Counted from the stretch's first letter, positions 1-8,643 are shown. The stretch: DNA of 64,000 nucleotides from Brevibacillus centrosporus (GCF_003710815.1 NZ_RHHP01000008.1:124001-188000); one strand, 5' to 3'. Made by a program: numbers and translations. The notes: generated from the letters alone by a model not told the origin.

Positions 1-323
1 GTTGTTAAGGGAACAGGCTCCTCCGTCTGCACAGGCTGACGGCTGCTCTGGCGCCCGGCAGACACAGAGCCATCCCACCCCACATCCACCACGTAAAAAC
101 CGCTCCGCTCCCGGCTTTCCAAATAGCCTTCCGCGAGCAGCTGATGATAGGCAGTTTCCACGGTTGTCTTGCTCACGCGCAAATGATGGCTGAGTACCCT
201 CACCGAGGGAAGTCTCGTTCCGGACGGCAACCGCCTGGACTGAATTTCTCCACAAAAATATCGATACAGCTGCAAATACAGCGCTTCGCTTCCTTCTACC
301 AAATGAGGACTGATATCCAGCAC
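1..323 (-). CDS. MocR/PdxR-type GntR-family regulator, N-terminal part (cut by window edge)
   Basis: Only the first 107 or so codons are inside the window; the rest lies to the left. The peptide starts VLDISPHLVEGSEALYLQLY and continues with an IQSRRLPSGTRLPSVR segment and a helix-turn-helix region ending in LLAEGYLESRERSGFYV. That is the GntR-type winged helix typical of MocR regulators, which carry an aminotransferase-fold PLP-binding domain after a linker. A Gln/Ser-rich linker begins at about residue 88, but the aminotransferase part is not visible. The GTG start at 323 is chosen because AGGAGG lies 7 bases upstream. MocR proteins usually regulate vitamin B6, GABA or amino-acid genes; the target here is unknown. 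Reading is good for the fold and open for the function. Confidence 0.8.
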   Translation of the reverse strand, partial: MLDISPHLVEGSEALYLQLYRYFCGEIQSRRLPSGTRLPSVRVLSHHLRVSKTTVETAYHQLLAEGYLESRERSGFYVVDVGWDGSVSAGRQSSRQPVQTEEPVPLT

Positions 324-521
324 AGCTCCCCCTCCTCTTTCCCCAGACTGACCCTTCTATCATTTGTAAAATGGCAAAAGTAAAGAATGCCAATAGTGAA
401 TAAATTCATCATAGCAGAAACAAAGAACAGATGGATCGACAAATCAAGAAAAAGAAAAAAGACGCAGAACAAGGCTCTACATCCCTTTTACCTGGCTTGG
501 CAGGTTTTTACATGCTATTCG

Positions 522-992
522 TCAGCTTTCCTTCTCCCCATAAAAATGGCAGGCTACCACATGGCCCTTTGCCGCTTCTGCTCTCGTCAAGGCTTCCGTT
601 TTGCATACGCCCATCACATACGGGCACCTCGTATGAAAGATGCATCCGGACGGCGGATACATGGGTGACGGGATTTCTCCACGCAGGATGATCCGCTCCT
701 TCTTTTTATACGGATTGGGGAGCGGAACGGCTGACAGCAGCGCTTGCGTATACGGATGAAGCGGATTGGCGAACAGGCTGTCTGTCGGAGCATACTCGAC
801 CATCTGCCCCAAATACATCAAGCCAATGCGATCTGAATGCCCCTCCGTGGGATCGGTAAGCCGCAGGATGGTTCGTCCCATCGTACTTTTGCCGCAGCCG
901 GATTCTCCTACCACGCCAAGGGTTGCATGGAAAACTTTATTCGCTAAGAGAGCGGTTACTCCTTTACAGACGGCAAAAACTCGACGCGAAGC
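522..992 (-). pseudogene. Remnant of an oligopeptide ABC transporter ATPase (OppF/DppF type)
   Basis: The reading frame contains a perfect P-loop ([12 protein letters not shown]) preceded by a corrupted N-terminal strand region. After about 20 residues it jumps to the C-terminal part of an OppF-type ATPase: GLMYLGQMVEYAPTDSLF, HPYTQALLSAVP and the final CxFxxRCP cysteine region. Roughly 130 residues holding the Q-loop, the LSGGQ signature and Walker B are absent, so it cannot hydrolyse ATP. No permease or binding-protein gene is adjacent. The intact oppF-like gene at 49232-50218 is a paralogue for comparison. This reads as an old internal deletion. The 5' limit is approximate. Confidence 0.8.
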
Positions 993-1182
993 AGCGCTGC
1001 TCTGAGGATCCATGGATTTTCGAGCAGCGCTACCTTCATCCGTCCACCTTACACACTCGTTCGCGAGGCGCATCCTATTCGTATTCCCGTATTTCCACTC
1101 CTGACCCTCCTCATTTGTCCAAGCAAACGGGATGCCTTGTTCATATCCTGAGAGCAGTCCGAAAATAAAGGGGGGAAAGATC

Positions 1183-1263
1183 ATGGGATTGTTCGGTGGA
1201 GATGATTTCGCCTTGATTTTGGTGCTCTTTATTTTGCTGGTAATCGTAGCTTGTGAATGCTAA
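1183..1263 (+). CDS. YjcZ-like hydrophobic micro-protein (26 aa)
   Basis: A 26-codon gene with ATG at 1183 and an AAGGGGGGAAAG ribosome site just upstream. The product is a short glycine/aspartate head followed by one membrane helix, FALILVLFILLVIVACEC. This head plus FALIxVLFILLxIV core is the pattern of the YjcZ family of tiny sporulation-associated membrane proteins found in many copies in Bacillales. It ends just before a strong terminator, so it forms a monocistronic unit. Function is not established for the family; a role in the spore or forespore membrane is inferred. Confidence 0.7.
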   Translation: MGLFGGDDFALILVLFILLVIVACEC

Positions 1264-1276
1264 TTCATTCTTAGAA

Positions 1277-1324
1277 ACAGCAGCCCAGTAAAGAGGGAGA
1301 CGGTGCTCTTCCTCTTTTTGCTGT
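1277..1324 (+). terminator. Rho-independent terminator after the YjcZ-like gene
   Basis: Nested stem: ACAGCA at 1277 pairs with TGCTGT at 1319, and AAAGAGG at 1290 pairs with CCTCTTT at 1311, with a T-rich 3' arm. It separates the micro-gene from the tetR promoter. Confidence 0.65.
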
Positions 1325-1348
1325 CGGGAAAGAATCTAATGAACTTAT

Positions 1349-1380
1349 TGTTGATTAATGATCATGCTGTTAACTATAAT
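1349..1380 (+). promoter_or_regulatory. tetR promoter with operator copy 1
   Basis: A sigma-A type promoter is visible: TTGATT at 1351-1356, an 18-base spacer and a perfect TATAAT at 1375-1380. The 16-mer TGTTGATTAATGATCA at 1349-1364 covers the -35. It matches (14 of 16, inverted) the copy at 2237-2252 upstream of the exporter genes. The site is therefore probably the regulator's own operator, giving autorepression. Confidence 0.6.
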
Positions 1381-1420
1381 GTTTGGTACATACACCACGC
1401 CTAGGGAAAGGGGAGGTTCT

Positions 1421-2062
1421 ATGTCTGAACAGAGCGTTGATCCACGGATCGTCCGTACAAAGAAAATGTTAAAAGAAGCACTCGCTGAGCTGATCGAGGA
1501 AAAAGGCTTCGATGCCATTACAGTCAAAGATTTGACGACAAGGGCCGGCCTGAATAGAGGGACCTTCTATCTCAACTACGTCGATAAATACGACTTGCTC
1601 GAGAAGTCCGAAGAGGAAGCACTTCAAGGACTCAGTGAAATTACCAGGCATGCCAATCCTTCAGAGGTAAGGCAATACCTCGCGAGGAAGGAAGTCTATC
1701 CCCCATTGATACGCGTGTTTGAGTACTTGAGCGAGCACAAAGCCTTTTTCAAGGCGATCCTTGGCCCAAAAGGGAATCCCACCTTCCAGAAAAAGCTGCG
1801 GGATTTTATGGAAACGAATTTCTATGAAAAGCTGATCCCCCTACATACCCATGATGCCGCGAAAGTCGTTCCCATCGATTATTTGATTTCCTATTTCACT
1901 TCTGCCAATCTCGGAGTCATCCAGCATTGGTTTGAGTCTGGCATGAAATACACACCGCGAGAGATGGCCACCATGATGGCTTCCCTCTCACTCAACGGCC
2001 CGACCGGACTGCTTTTTTCCACAATCGCGCACCCTGCGAAAGAGCCTCCTGATCATCCATAG
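1421..2062 (+). CDS. TetR/AcrR-family transcriptional regulator
   Basis: A 213-residue repressor. Residues about 8-55 form the TetR helix-turn-helix: RIVRTKKMLKEALAELIEEK, then FDAITVKDLTTRAGLNRGTF and YLNYVDKYDLL. The remainder is a helical ligand-binding domain of the TetR_C_8 kind (my assignment). ATG at 1421 is preferred to an upstream ATG at 1358 because it has AAGGGGAGG directly upstream and the longer form would overlap the promoter. It lies immediately before an HlyD/ABC-2 exporter on the same strand, and four related operator-like 16-mers flank its promoter and the exporter promoter. It most likely represses both and is released by an exported toxic compound. Confidence 0.88.
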   Translation: MSEQSVDPRIVRTKKMLKEALAELIEEKGFDAITVKDLTTRAGLNRGTFYLNYVDKYDLLEKSEEEALQGLSEITRHANPSEVRQYLARKEVYPPLIRVFEYLSEHKAFFKAILGPKGNPTFQKKLRDFMETNFYEKLIPLHTHDAAKVVPIDYLISYFTSANLGVIQHWFESGMKYTPREMATMMASLSLNGPTGLLFSTIAHPAKEPPDHP

Positions 2063-2158
2063 GCGCCGGTCGGACAAGGCTGCATTTTCTCCCGAACAAA
2101 AGAAAGGGCAGTCTTTTTTCCTTTTTCCAAAAACTTGCTGAACACCTGCGTATCCCGC

Positions 2159-2252
2159 TGTTGATTTATGAACAGAACAAGCCCATGTTGATTATTGAAC
2201 TCCTTTTTCCAGTGGATATAATGGAAATGCACTCCATGATTATTAATGAACA
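2159..2252 (+). promoter_or_regulatory. Exporter promoter with three operator copies
   Basis: Three relatives of TGTTGATTAATGAACA stand here: TGTTGATTTATGAACA at 2159-2174, TGTTGATTATTGAACT at 2186-2201, and TGATTATTAATGAACA (inverted) at 2237-2252. A promoter fits between them: TTGAAC at 2195-2200, 16-base spacer, TATAAT at 2217-2222. The middle copy overlaps the -35 and the last lies in the early transcribed region, so bound repressor would block initiation. The match to the tetR promoter copy supports a single regulator. Confidence 0.6.
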
Positions 2253-2297
2253 AGGTGTTGCTTTTCTATCTATTCGATCCAAAGGAGAGGAAAATCG

Positions 2298-3485
2298 GTG
2301 GCGAATAAAAAGCGAATCATCCCTTACCTCCTCGTGCTCGCCGCCCTCGGTACAGGCGGAACACTCATGGCCATGAACGGCACCGACACAGTGACGATGG
2401 CATCCACCGAAAAAAACACCCTGTTGACCGCAGACACGGTGAATGCAGCTTTTCAAGGAGTGGGCGGCAAGATCACGTCCATCTCTGTCGTAGAAGAGCA
2501 GCCCGTCAAAAAGGGCGACATCCTCATGAAGCTCGATACGGCAGACATCGACCTGCAAATCCGCAAAGTACGCGCAGATATGGAGCAGCAGGATGTACGG
2601 ATTAAGCAAGCAAAGGAAGCTCTCCAAAACGGGTATGCCAAAATTAGCACGCAGGAAGAACAGGCACGCATCGGAATTGCAGCCGCTCAAGCTTCCGAAA
2701 GCTTATTGAATCAAGGAACGCGCGCCGAGGATCTCGAACGGCAGAAGCTCGCTTTGGAAGCAGCCCGCCAAGCATTGGATTTAGCGACTGTCAATTACGA
2801 GCGGACCAAAGCCCTCTTCGATAGCGGTGCTGTCTCTTCGGCTGCTCTCGATACGGCGAGCAATCAGCTACAGTCGACGCAAAACAGCGTAGCCCAGCAG
2901 CAAGCACTCCTGGAAAAGCTGCAGTCCGGCGCAACCAGCCAAGAGCGCCAGCAAGCACGCCTCCAGACCGAGAAAGCCAAAACCTCCATGACACAAACCT
3001 CGCAAGCCCGGCTCGATCTGCAAAACAGCGCCTACAACATCGATCTGCTCGTCGCACAAAAGGAAGCATACGCCATTCAACTGCAAACGCTAGAGCTGCA
3101 AAAGCAGCGCATGGTCCTTCCTTCTCCTGCTGATGGCAAAGTAACACGCATCGTTCCCAAAGTCGGCGAGATCGTTGCGGCGGGAGCCCCTGTCGTCGTC
3201 GTGGAATCCGATCAGCTTTACTACAATCTGTATGTAGACGAATCCCAGATCCATCACTATCAAGTCAACGGCCAAGTCGTTGGGCGTATTGTCGCCTTGA
3301 ATCAGGATATCAGTGGAAAAGTACGCTACATAACTTCTGCTCCCCAATACGCCAGCATGCGCATGAGCCGGGAGAAGGGCCAATCGGATGTAAGCTCCTT
3401 CCTGGTTCGCGTCGATGTGCCACGCTCCCCGTCGCTACTGCCAGGAATGACCGTGGAGGTGAATACGGGTGCGAACCATCCTTGA
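2298..3485 (+). CDS. HlyD-family membrane fusion / secretion protein
   Basis: A 395-residue periplasmic-adaptor-like protein. An N-terminal membrane anchor (residues about 7-25, IIPYLLVLAALGTGGTLMA) is followed by a biotinyl-lipoyl-like half (GGKITSISVVEEQPVKKGDI). A long Gln/Ala-rich coiled coil (about 90-250) comes next, then the second lipoyl half (PADGKVTRIVPKVGEIVAAG) and a beta-barrel domain. That is the HlyD/EmrA order. The GTG start at 2298 has AAAGGAGAGG upstream. The gene overlaps the following permease by 17 bases, so the two are translationally linked. In Gram-positives such proteins help ABC or MFS exporters expel hydrophobic compounds. The substrate is unknown. Confidence 0.85.
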   Translation: MANKKRIIPYLLVLAALGTGGTLMAMNGTDTVTMASTEKNTLLTADTVNAAFQGVGGKITSISVVEEQPVKKGDILMKLDTADIDLQIRKVRADMEQQDVRIKQAKEALQNGYAKISTQEEQARIGIAAAQASESLLNQGTRAEDLERQKLALEAARQALDLATVNYERTKALFDSGAVSSAALDTASNQLQSTQNSVAQQQALLEKLQSGATSQERQQARLQTEKAKTSMTQTSQARLDLQNSAYNIDLLVAQKEAYAIQLQTLELQKQRMVLPSPADGKVTRIVPKVGEIVAAGAPVVVVESDQLYYNLYVDESQIHHYQVNGQVVGRIVALNQDISGKVRYITSAPQYASMRMSREKGQSDVSSFLVRVDVPRSPSLLPGMTVEVNTGANHP

Positions 3486-4596
3486 TGAGTGGACACACAT
3501 CCTCCGCGGCAAATTCGTCATCCTGATCCTGATTGTCCCGCTCGTGGTTGCCGCGGTATTTGGTTACATTTTTCAAAATGGCACCGTGAACGAAGCTTCT
3601 TTAGCGGTCGTCGATCAGGATCACAGCCTATACAGCCGCCAGCTGTTGAGCAAGCTCGATGCCTCTCAATATCTTCAGGTTAACGGTGTCTTTGACAACT
3701 ACATCGAGGCAGACCAGCTCCTCTACAACGAAAAGTATTCCGGCGTCCTTTACCTTCCCGCGGGACTGGAGGCTGCCTATCTGCAAGGAAAGCCGATCAA
3801 CGTCGGCCTGTATCTCGATATGACATTGACCGCCAGCGCCAGCAGCATACGAACGGGAGTAAGCGAGGTCATCGGGATGGAAAACGGCACGAAAACCGGT
3901 CCGTCTCCACTCACTCTGGAACAGCGCTCTCTCTATAATCCGACCAGTCAAACCGTCATGAGCTCTGTCATGATGTTCGTCAATGTCGTCCTGCTCGTTC
4001 TGCTCGGCATCAACACCATCACGATCGTTCCACGCTTGCGGGAACAGGGCAAGCTGGAAGAGGAGCTGAAACACCCGGTAGGCATTGTTTTACGTGTCGT
4101 TCCTTACGCTCTATTAGGCTGCATCTCCTGCTACTTGGTCATCGGAGTCCTGAAACAAGTGGGCGGCCTGCGCTTTGAGGCACATGTGCTGCAAATCTTC
4201 CTGCCCTTCTTTTTGTACACCCTATGCACCTGCCTCTTGGCTATGCTGATCGGCTGGACAGCTCCTGTCCCTGCGAAGGCCGCCGGACGCATCGTGATGC
4301 TCATCATGCCTTCCTTTTTGCTCAGCGGTGGTCAGGTGCCCGTCGCCTTGCTTCCTGAACTGCTTCAATGGGTAAACAAAGCGATTCCGCTATCCCTTCA
4401 TTTCCAGATTTTACGCGGTCTCGGCTATAAAGGCGGCGACATCCGCTACTTTATCCCCGAGCTCGGCCATTACTTGATCCTGATCAGCGTCATTCTGCTT
4501 GGCATCTTCCTCCTGGTGGTAAAGGAGTGGAACAGACAGTCCAGTGAGCAAGCCGAGACTTCCTCGCCCATTGCAGAACCTGCCGGAAATAGCTGA
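3469..4596 (+). CDS. ABC-2 type exporter permease
   Basis: A 375-residue membrane protein: one N-terminal helix (VILILIVPLVVAAVFGYIF), an extracellular domain of about 140 residues, then five or six helices from residue about 165 to 355. The LLSGGQVPVALLPELLQWVNKAIPLS segment before the last helix, here split by the membrane boundary, is the ABC-2 permease signature of the YhhJ/YbhR group. GTG at 3469 is used, inside the end of the HlyD-type gene. No ATPase gene is nearby, although ABC-2 permeases need one; the nucleotide-binding subunit must be supplied from elsewhere or has been lost. Export of a drug or lipid is inferred from the family and from the TetR partner. Confidence 0.82.
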   Translation: MRTILDEWTHILRGKFVILILIVPLVVAAVFGYIFQNGTVNEASLAVVDQDHSLYSRQLLSKLDASQYLQVNGVFDNYIEADQLLYNEKYSGVLYLPAGLEAAYLQGKPINVGLYLDMTLTASASSIRTGVSEVIGMENGTKTGPSPLTLEQRSLYNPTSQTVMSSVMMFVNVVLLVLLGINTITIVPRLREQGKLEEELKHPVGIVLRVVPYALLGCISCYLVIGVLKQVGGLRFEAHVLQIFLPFFLYTLCTCLLAMLIGWTAPVPAKAAGRIVMLIMPSFLLSGGQVPVALLPELLQWVNKAIPLSLHFQILRGLGYKGGDIRYFIPELGHYLILISVILLGIFLLVVKEWNRQSSEQAETSSPIAEPAGNS

Positions 4597-4613
4597 GTGC
4601 CCTTATCCGCAAA

Positions 4614-4648
4614 AAAGCCTCGTGTCCACTCTCGGAACACGAGGCTTT
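4614..4648. terminator. Bidirectional terminator between exporter and liv operon
   Basis: AAAGCCTCGTGT at 4614 pairs with ACACGAGGCTTT at 4637 with an 11-base loop and T-rich flank. It can end both the plus-strand exporter operon and the minus-strand livF message. Confidence 0.85.
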
Positions 4649-4666
4649 CTCTGTTTTCATCTCTCG

Positions 4667-5374
4667 TTACGCCAAGTACGCCTCGCGAACCTGCGGATTT
4701 GCCAGCAGAGTCTGCGCATCGTCCTTCAAAATAATCTCACCCGTCTGGATCACATAGCCGCGATGGGCTACGGACAAGGCCTGATTCGCGTTTTGTTCTA
4801 CCAAGAGGATCGTCATGCCCTCTTTGTTCAGCTCGGTAACGATGTCAAAAATCTGCTCAACCAGAATGGGCGCCAATCCCATCGACGGCTCATCCAGCAT
4901 CAAGATTTTTGGTTTCATCATCAAACCGCGAGCGATCGCCAGCATCTGCTGCTCCCCGCCGGACATCGTTCCGCCCTTTTGATTGATCCGCTCTTTCAGA
5001 CGAGGGAAGTACGCAAAAGCGCGCTCCACTCCTTCGTCGATCACCTTTTTGTCTGTGACGGAGAATGCCCCCATCTCCAGATTTTCCCGTACTGTCAGCT
5101 TAGGAAAAATGCGACGTCCTTCCGGGACATGCGCGATTCCCATCAGAGCAACATCGTGGGTACGCTGTGCTGTAATATCCTTGCCATCAAAAATGATTTT
5201 GCCTTCACGGGCACGCGTCTGGCCGCAGATCGTCTTCAGTGTGGTCGATTTCCCCGCACCGTTCGAACCAATCAACGTCACGACTTCACCCTGTTCAACT
5301 GAAATGGTCAAGCCCTTCAACGCGTGGATTCCGCCGTAATAGGTGTGAATGTTATGCAATTCCAACAATGCCAT
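4667..5374 (-). CDS. livF: Branched-chain amino acid ABC transporter ATPase LivF
   Basis: A 235-residue cytoplasmic ATPase, the usual LivF length. Walker A is GSNGAGKST at about residue 37, the signature is MSGGEQQMLAIARG, and Walker B is ILMLDEPSMGL, followed by the H-loop region. The protein is compact and ends soon after GYVIQTGEIIL, as LivF does. It is the last gene of livJ/K-H-M-G-F; 15 bases separate it from livG. It couples ATP hydrolysis to import of leucine, isoleucine, valine or related amino acids through LivH/LivM. Confidence 0.93.
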   Translation of the reverse strand: MALLELHNIHTYYGGIHALKGLTISVEQGEVVTLIGSNGAGKSTTLKTICGQTRAREGKIIFDGKDITAQRTHDVALMGIAHVPEGRRIFPKLTVRENLEMGAFSVTDKKVIDEGVERAFAYFPRLKERINQKGGTMSGGEQQMLAIARGLMMKPKILMLDEPSMGLAPILVEQIFDIVTELNKEGMTILLVEQNANQALSVAHRGYVIQTGEIILKDDAQTLLANPQVREAYLA

Positions 5375-5389
5375 ACTCGTTTCCTCCTC

Positions 5390-6166
5390 CTACGACACTT
5401 CCGACGCGCTTTTTCCGAGATACGCCTCGATCACATTCGGGTTGTTGCGGATTTGCTCCGGTGTTCCCTCGGCGATTTTGCGTCCGTAGTCCAACACGTG
5501 AATATATTCGCTAAGGCCCATGACCAGCTTCATATCGTGCTCAATCAGGATGATCGTCAGGTCCAGTTCGCGCTTCAAACGGCGAATGAACTCGGTCATC
5601 TCTACCGTCTCGCGGGGGTTCATCCCGGCTGCTGGCTCATCCAGCAAAATGATGCTCGGGTTGGTTGCCATCGCGCGGGCAATCTCCAGACGCCGTTGGA
5701 GACCGTATGGCAGGCTGCCTGCTGCCTCATTGGCAACATGCGCGATTCCGACGTACTCCATCAGCTGATACGCTTCTACGCGAGCCTTTTCTTCCTCTTC
5801 CCGCACACGCTTCGTATTGAACAAGATTCCAAGCAGCCCAGCGGACAACCGGCTGTGCACACCGACCATGACGTTTTCCAATGCCGTCATTTCCTTGAAC
5901 AGACGAATGTTTTGAAACGTCCTCGTAATTCCGCGGCTTGCGATTTGGTCTGGGCGAAGTCCCTTGATGCTTTTTCCGTTCAGCAGGATTTCGCCTTCAT
6001 CGGGCTCGTAAAAGCCTGTGATCATGTTAAAAAAGGTCGTTTTGCCGGCACCGTTCGGGCCGATAACAGCCGTAATGCTACCTGTTTCAATCGAAATCGA
6101 AACGTCCTGGTTGGCAACCAGTCCACCAAAGCGCTTCGTCAAGTTTTTCGCTTCTAACAATGCCAT
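5390..6166 (-). CDS. livG: Branched-chain amino acid ABC transporter ATPase LivG
   Basis: A 258-residue ATPase with Walker A GPNGAGKTT, a YGLQRRLEIARA signature segment, Walker B IILLDEPAAGMNP and the C-terminal LivG-type tail (GRKIAEGTPEQIRNNPNVIEAYLG). The AAGMNPRET motif after Walker B is typical of LivG and distinguishes it from LivF. It is in an operon with livM upstream (18-base gap) and livF downstream, and forms the heterodimeric motor with LivF. Confidence 0.93.
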   Translation of the reverse strand: MALLEAKNLTKRFGGLVANQDVSISIETGSITAVIGPNGAGKTTFFNMITGFYEPDEGEILLNGKSIKGLRPDQIASRGITRTFQNIRLFKEMTALENVMVGVHSRLSAGLLGILFNTKRVREEEEKARVEAYQLMEYVGIAHVANEAAGSLPYGLQRRLEIARAMATNPSIILLDEPAAGMNPRETVEMTEFIRRLKRELDLTIILIEHDMKLVMGLSEYIHVLDYGRKIAEGTPEQIRNNPNVIEAYLGKSASEVS

Positions 6167-6184
6167 GTTATTCCCTCCTTGTCC

Positions 6185-7468
6185 CTACGACTGTTTGCCC
6201 GAAGAAATTTGGGAAATCTTGCTGAGAATCCCTAGCTTCACTTGGCCAAACTTGCTCGCTTTGATTGCATCCAGATCGTTTTTCTTCCGTTTCGCCGGGA
6301 TCAGACCGTTCGGACGATACAAGGCCACGAGAATCAACATGATCCCAAAGACGAGACGCTGGAACTTGGATGGGTCCAACTGGTTCGGCAAATTGATGAT
6401 GCCTGCCTGCTGCAGCGAATGCAGGAAGTTGGAGAATTCCTTCAAGAGCTGTACTTGCAAGATGGTTACGAAAGCTGCCCCCAGTACGACACCTGGGATG
6501 CTGCCGCTGCCACCCAGAATGACCATCACGAGAATTCCGATCGACTCCATCAGCGTAAAGGATGTAGGGTCGATAAAGGTTTGCTTCGCTGCGAAGATGA
6601 CACCGACGACACCTGCAAAGGATGCCCCTGTCGCAAAGGCAGCGAGCTTCGTGTTCAAAAGAGAAATCCCCATAGATTGGGCTGCCAGTTCGTCTTCGCG
6701 AACCGCAATCCATGCACGCCCCAGACGGGAATGCTCAAAGCGGATATTAGCCAGTACGATAAAGGCAATGACGAACAATACGATAAAGTAAAAGTAGAAC
6801 GGCGTACCCATCTTGAAGCCGAACAGCTCCGGTGACGGAATTGGCGTGATCCCTTGAGGACCATTCGTGATGTTGATCGGTTTGTCCAGGTTATTGAAAA
6901 TAATCCGAATAATCTCCCCAAAGCCCAGTGTAACGATAGCCAGATAGTCACCTTTTACACGGAGTACGGGCAAACCGAGCAAGACCCCAAATACGGCTGC
7001 GACAATCAAGCCGACAATCAGGAACGGCCAGAACCACTCCCCTGACAGCGGGAACAGGTTGCCTGCAATGAACTCATTGGCTTGCGAAGTAGAGAAGATC
7101 GCGTAAGCATAGGCACCTGCGGCAAAGAACGCCACATAGCCCAGGTCAAGCAAACCAGCAAAGCCTACTACGATGTTCAGACCGAGCGCCATCGCCACGT
7201 AGATCCCTACCTGCGAAGCTACCTCCATGTAGTAGCGGTTGTCACCCGCGACCAACGGAATGACGATCAGCAGCACCAAGGCACCGATCACCATTTTGAT
7301 TGCTTTGGATGTATTCGTGTAATAAACCAGAACGATCGAGGAGAGAATCCCCAGGAATGCGATAACGGACTTATCCAGGAAGTGCAGGGATGCTGCAAAT
7401 GCCGCGATCCAAATCAGCGTGACGAAAAGTGGTATGCCTTTGAATGATTTCCATTTCATGTTTGCCAT
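6185..7468 (-). CDS. livM: Branched-chain amino acid ABC transporter permease LivM
   Basis: A polytopic membrane protein of about 427 residues with roughly ten helices. The conserved LivM stretch GLNIVVGFAGLLDLGYVAFFA is seen at about residues 97-118, with ILVMVILGGSGSIPGVVLGA near the C terminus. Several starts are possible: GTG 7477, ATG 7468, ATG 7459. ATG 7468 is favoured because AGGTGA lies 5 bases before it, but 7459 is nearly as good. The C-terminal tail (RPNGLIPAKRKK) matches the family. It pairs with LivH to form the channel. Confidence 0.9.
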   Translation of the reverse strand: MANMKWKSFKGIPLFVTLIWIAAFAASLHFLDKSVIAFLGILSSIVLVYYTNTSKAIKMVIGALVLLIVIPLVAGDNRYYMEVASQVGIYVAMALGLNIVVGFAGLLDLGYVAFFAAGAYAYAIFSTSQANEFIAGNLFPLSGEWFWPFLIVGLIVAAVFGVLLGLPVLRVKGDYLAIVTLGFGEIIRIIFNNLDKPINITNGPQGITPIPSPELFGFKMGTPFYFYFIVLFVIAFIVLANIRFEHSRLGRAWIAVREDELAAQSMGISLLNTKLAAFATGASFAGVVGVIFAAKQTFIDPTSFTLMESIGILVMVILGGSGSIPGVVLGAAFVTILQVQLLKEFSNFLHSLQQAGIINLPNQLDPSKFQRLVFGIMLILVALYRPNGLIPAKRKKNDLDAIKASKFGQVKLGILSKISQISSGKQS

Positions 7469-7477
7469 CCTGATCAC

Positions 7478-8431
7478 CTACACTTTCTCTTTCACAGCTT
7501 CGCCAAACAGCCCTTCCGGCTTGAAGAGAAGCACGAGGATTAGAATACTGAATGCAAACACGTCTTTGTACTCGGCACCAAAAGCCCCGTTCGTCAATGG
7601 TCCCATGTACGCTCCCGAGAGAGACTCCAGCAAGCCGAGCAGCACTCCCCCTACCATGGCACCGCGAAGATTACCGATACCACCCAAGACCGCTGCAGTA
7701 AATGCCTTCAAACCAAGAATGAAGCCAATATACGGGTCGATCGTTCCGTAGTTTTGGGCAAACAGAACACCTGTCGCTCCCCCAAGACCCGAGCCGATCA
7801 AGAATGTCAGCATGATAACCTTGTCTACATTTATAGTCATCAGCGATGCCGTGCTTCTATCCTGTGCTACGGCGCGCATGGCGATTCCCCACTTTGTTTT
7901 GTTCACAAACAGAGTCAAAGCCACCATCATTACAATCGCAATTACAATTACAACCAAGCCTTTTGCCGGTATCGTGGCGATGCCACCCAAAGAGATCGGA
8001 GTAGTGAAAAGAGTAGGAGTGTTCAGATAAAACTCGTTACGAGCCAACGCTTCTGTAAAACGAACCAGGTCCTGCAGCAAAAACGATACGCCAATAGCAG
8101 AAATCAATGGAACCAGACGAGGAGCTCCCCGAAGTGGTCGATAAGCCACTCTCTCAATTAGAACACCCAGTGCCCCTGTAACAGCCGTAGCAATCACTAA
8201 GGTAATAAATAAGGCAACAAACGGATTCATACCTTCAAGTGCTCCCAGTGCGTCCGTGATCAGCAATACCTCTGTCCCCACGAAAGCACCCACCATGAAA
8301 ATTTCCCCATGAGCAAAGTTGATAAATTCCAAAATACCGTAAACCATGGTGTAACCAAGTGCTACAACAGCGTACATGAAGCCAAGCGTTAAACCGTCAA
8401 CCAGCACCTGAGGCAAAATGTTGAGCAGCAT
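7478..8431 (-). CDS. livH: Branched-chain amino acid ABC transporter permease LivH
   Basis: A 317-residue permease with about eight helices. Typical motifs are VALGYTMVYGILEFINFAHGEIFMVGA near the N terminus (split by helices), AVLGGIGNLRGAMVGG, and LLFKPEGLFGE at the end. The open frame extends 17 codons further, but ATG 8431 is preferred because GAGGGATGG precedes it by about six bases and the product then begins MLLNILPQVL as in LivH proteins. The stop abuts the livM start region. It lies downstream of the binding-protein gene and a hairpin. Confidence 0.92.
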   Translation of the reverse strand: MLLNILPQVLVDGLTLGFMYAVVALGYTMVYGILEFINFAHGEIFMVGAFVGTEVLLITDALGALEGMNPFVALFITLVIATAVTGALGVLIERVAYRPLRGAPRLVPLISAIGVSFLLQDLVRFTEALARNEFYLNTPTLFTTPISLGGIATIPAKGLVVIVIAIVMMVALTLFVNKTKWGIAMRAVAQDRSTASLMTINVDKVIMLTFLIGSGLGGATGVLFAQNYGTIDPYIGFILGLKAFTAAVLGGIGNLRGAMVGGVLLGLLESLSGAYMGPLTNGAFGAEYKDVFAFSILILVLLFKPEGLFGEAVKEKV

Positions 8432-8607
8432 GCTTTTCCATCCCTCATTTCTTCGTAAACTGTAGAAATTTTCTGCATTCAATATGGCAAGTGACGAATG
8501 CCCATAAAATTTGTCGAGGTCTGCCCAAACGGTGCGACCCGGTGTCAGAGGATGGCAACTCTCTCTGGATCAGGTAGTTCTCCCACACAGCACATCCTTT
8601 TTAAGTA

Positions 8608-8643
8608 AAATAAGGGGCGCACATCATGTGTCGCCCCTTATTT
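8608..8643 (-). terminator. Hairpin between binding-protein gene and livH (attenuating terminator)
   Basis: ATAAGGGGCG at 8610 pairs with CGCCCCTTAT at 8632 around a short loop containing a further CACAT/ATGTG pairing. On the minus strand the 3' arm runs into TTATTTTACTT. In binding-protein transporters such a leaky terminator keeps the binding protein in excess over the membrane subunits; that role is inferred here. Confidence 0.75.
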
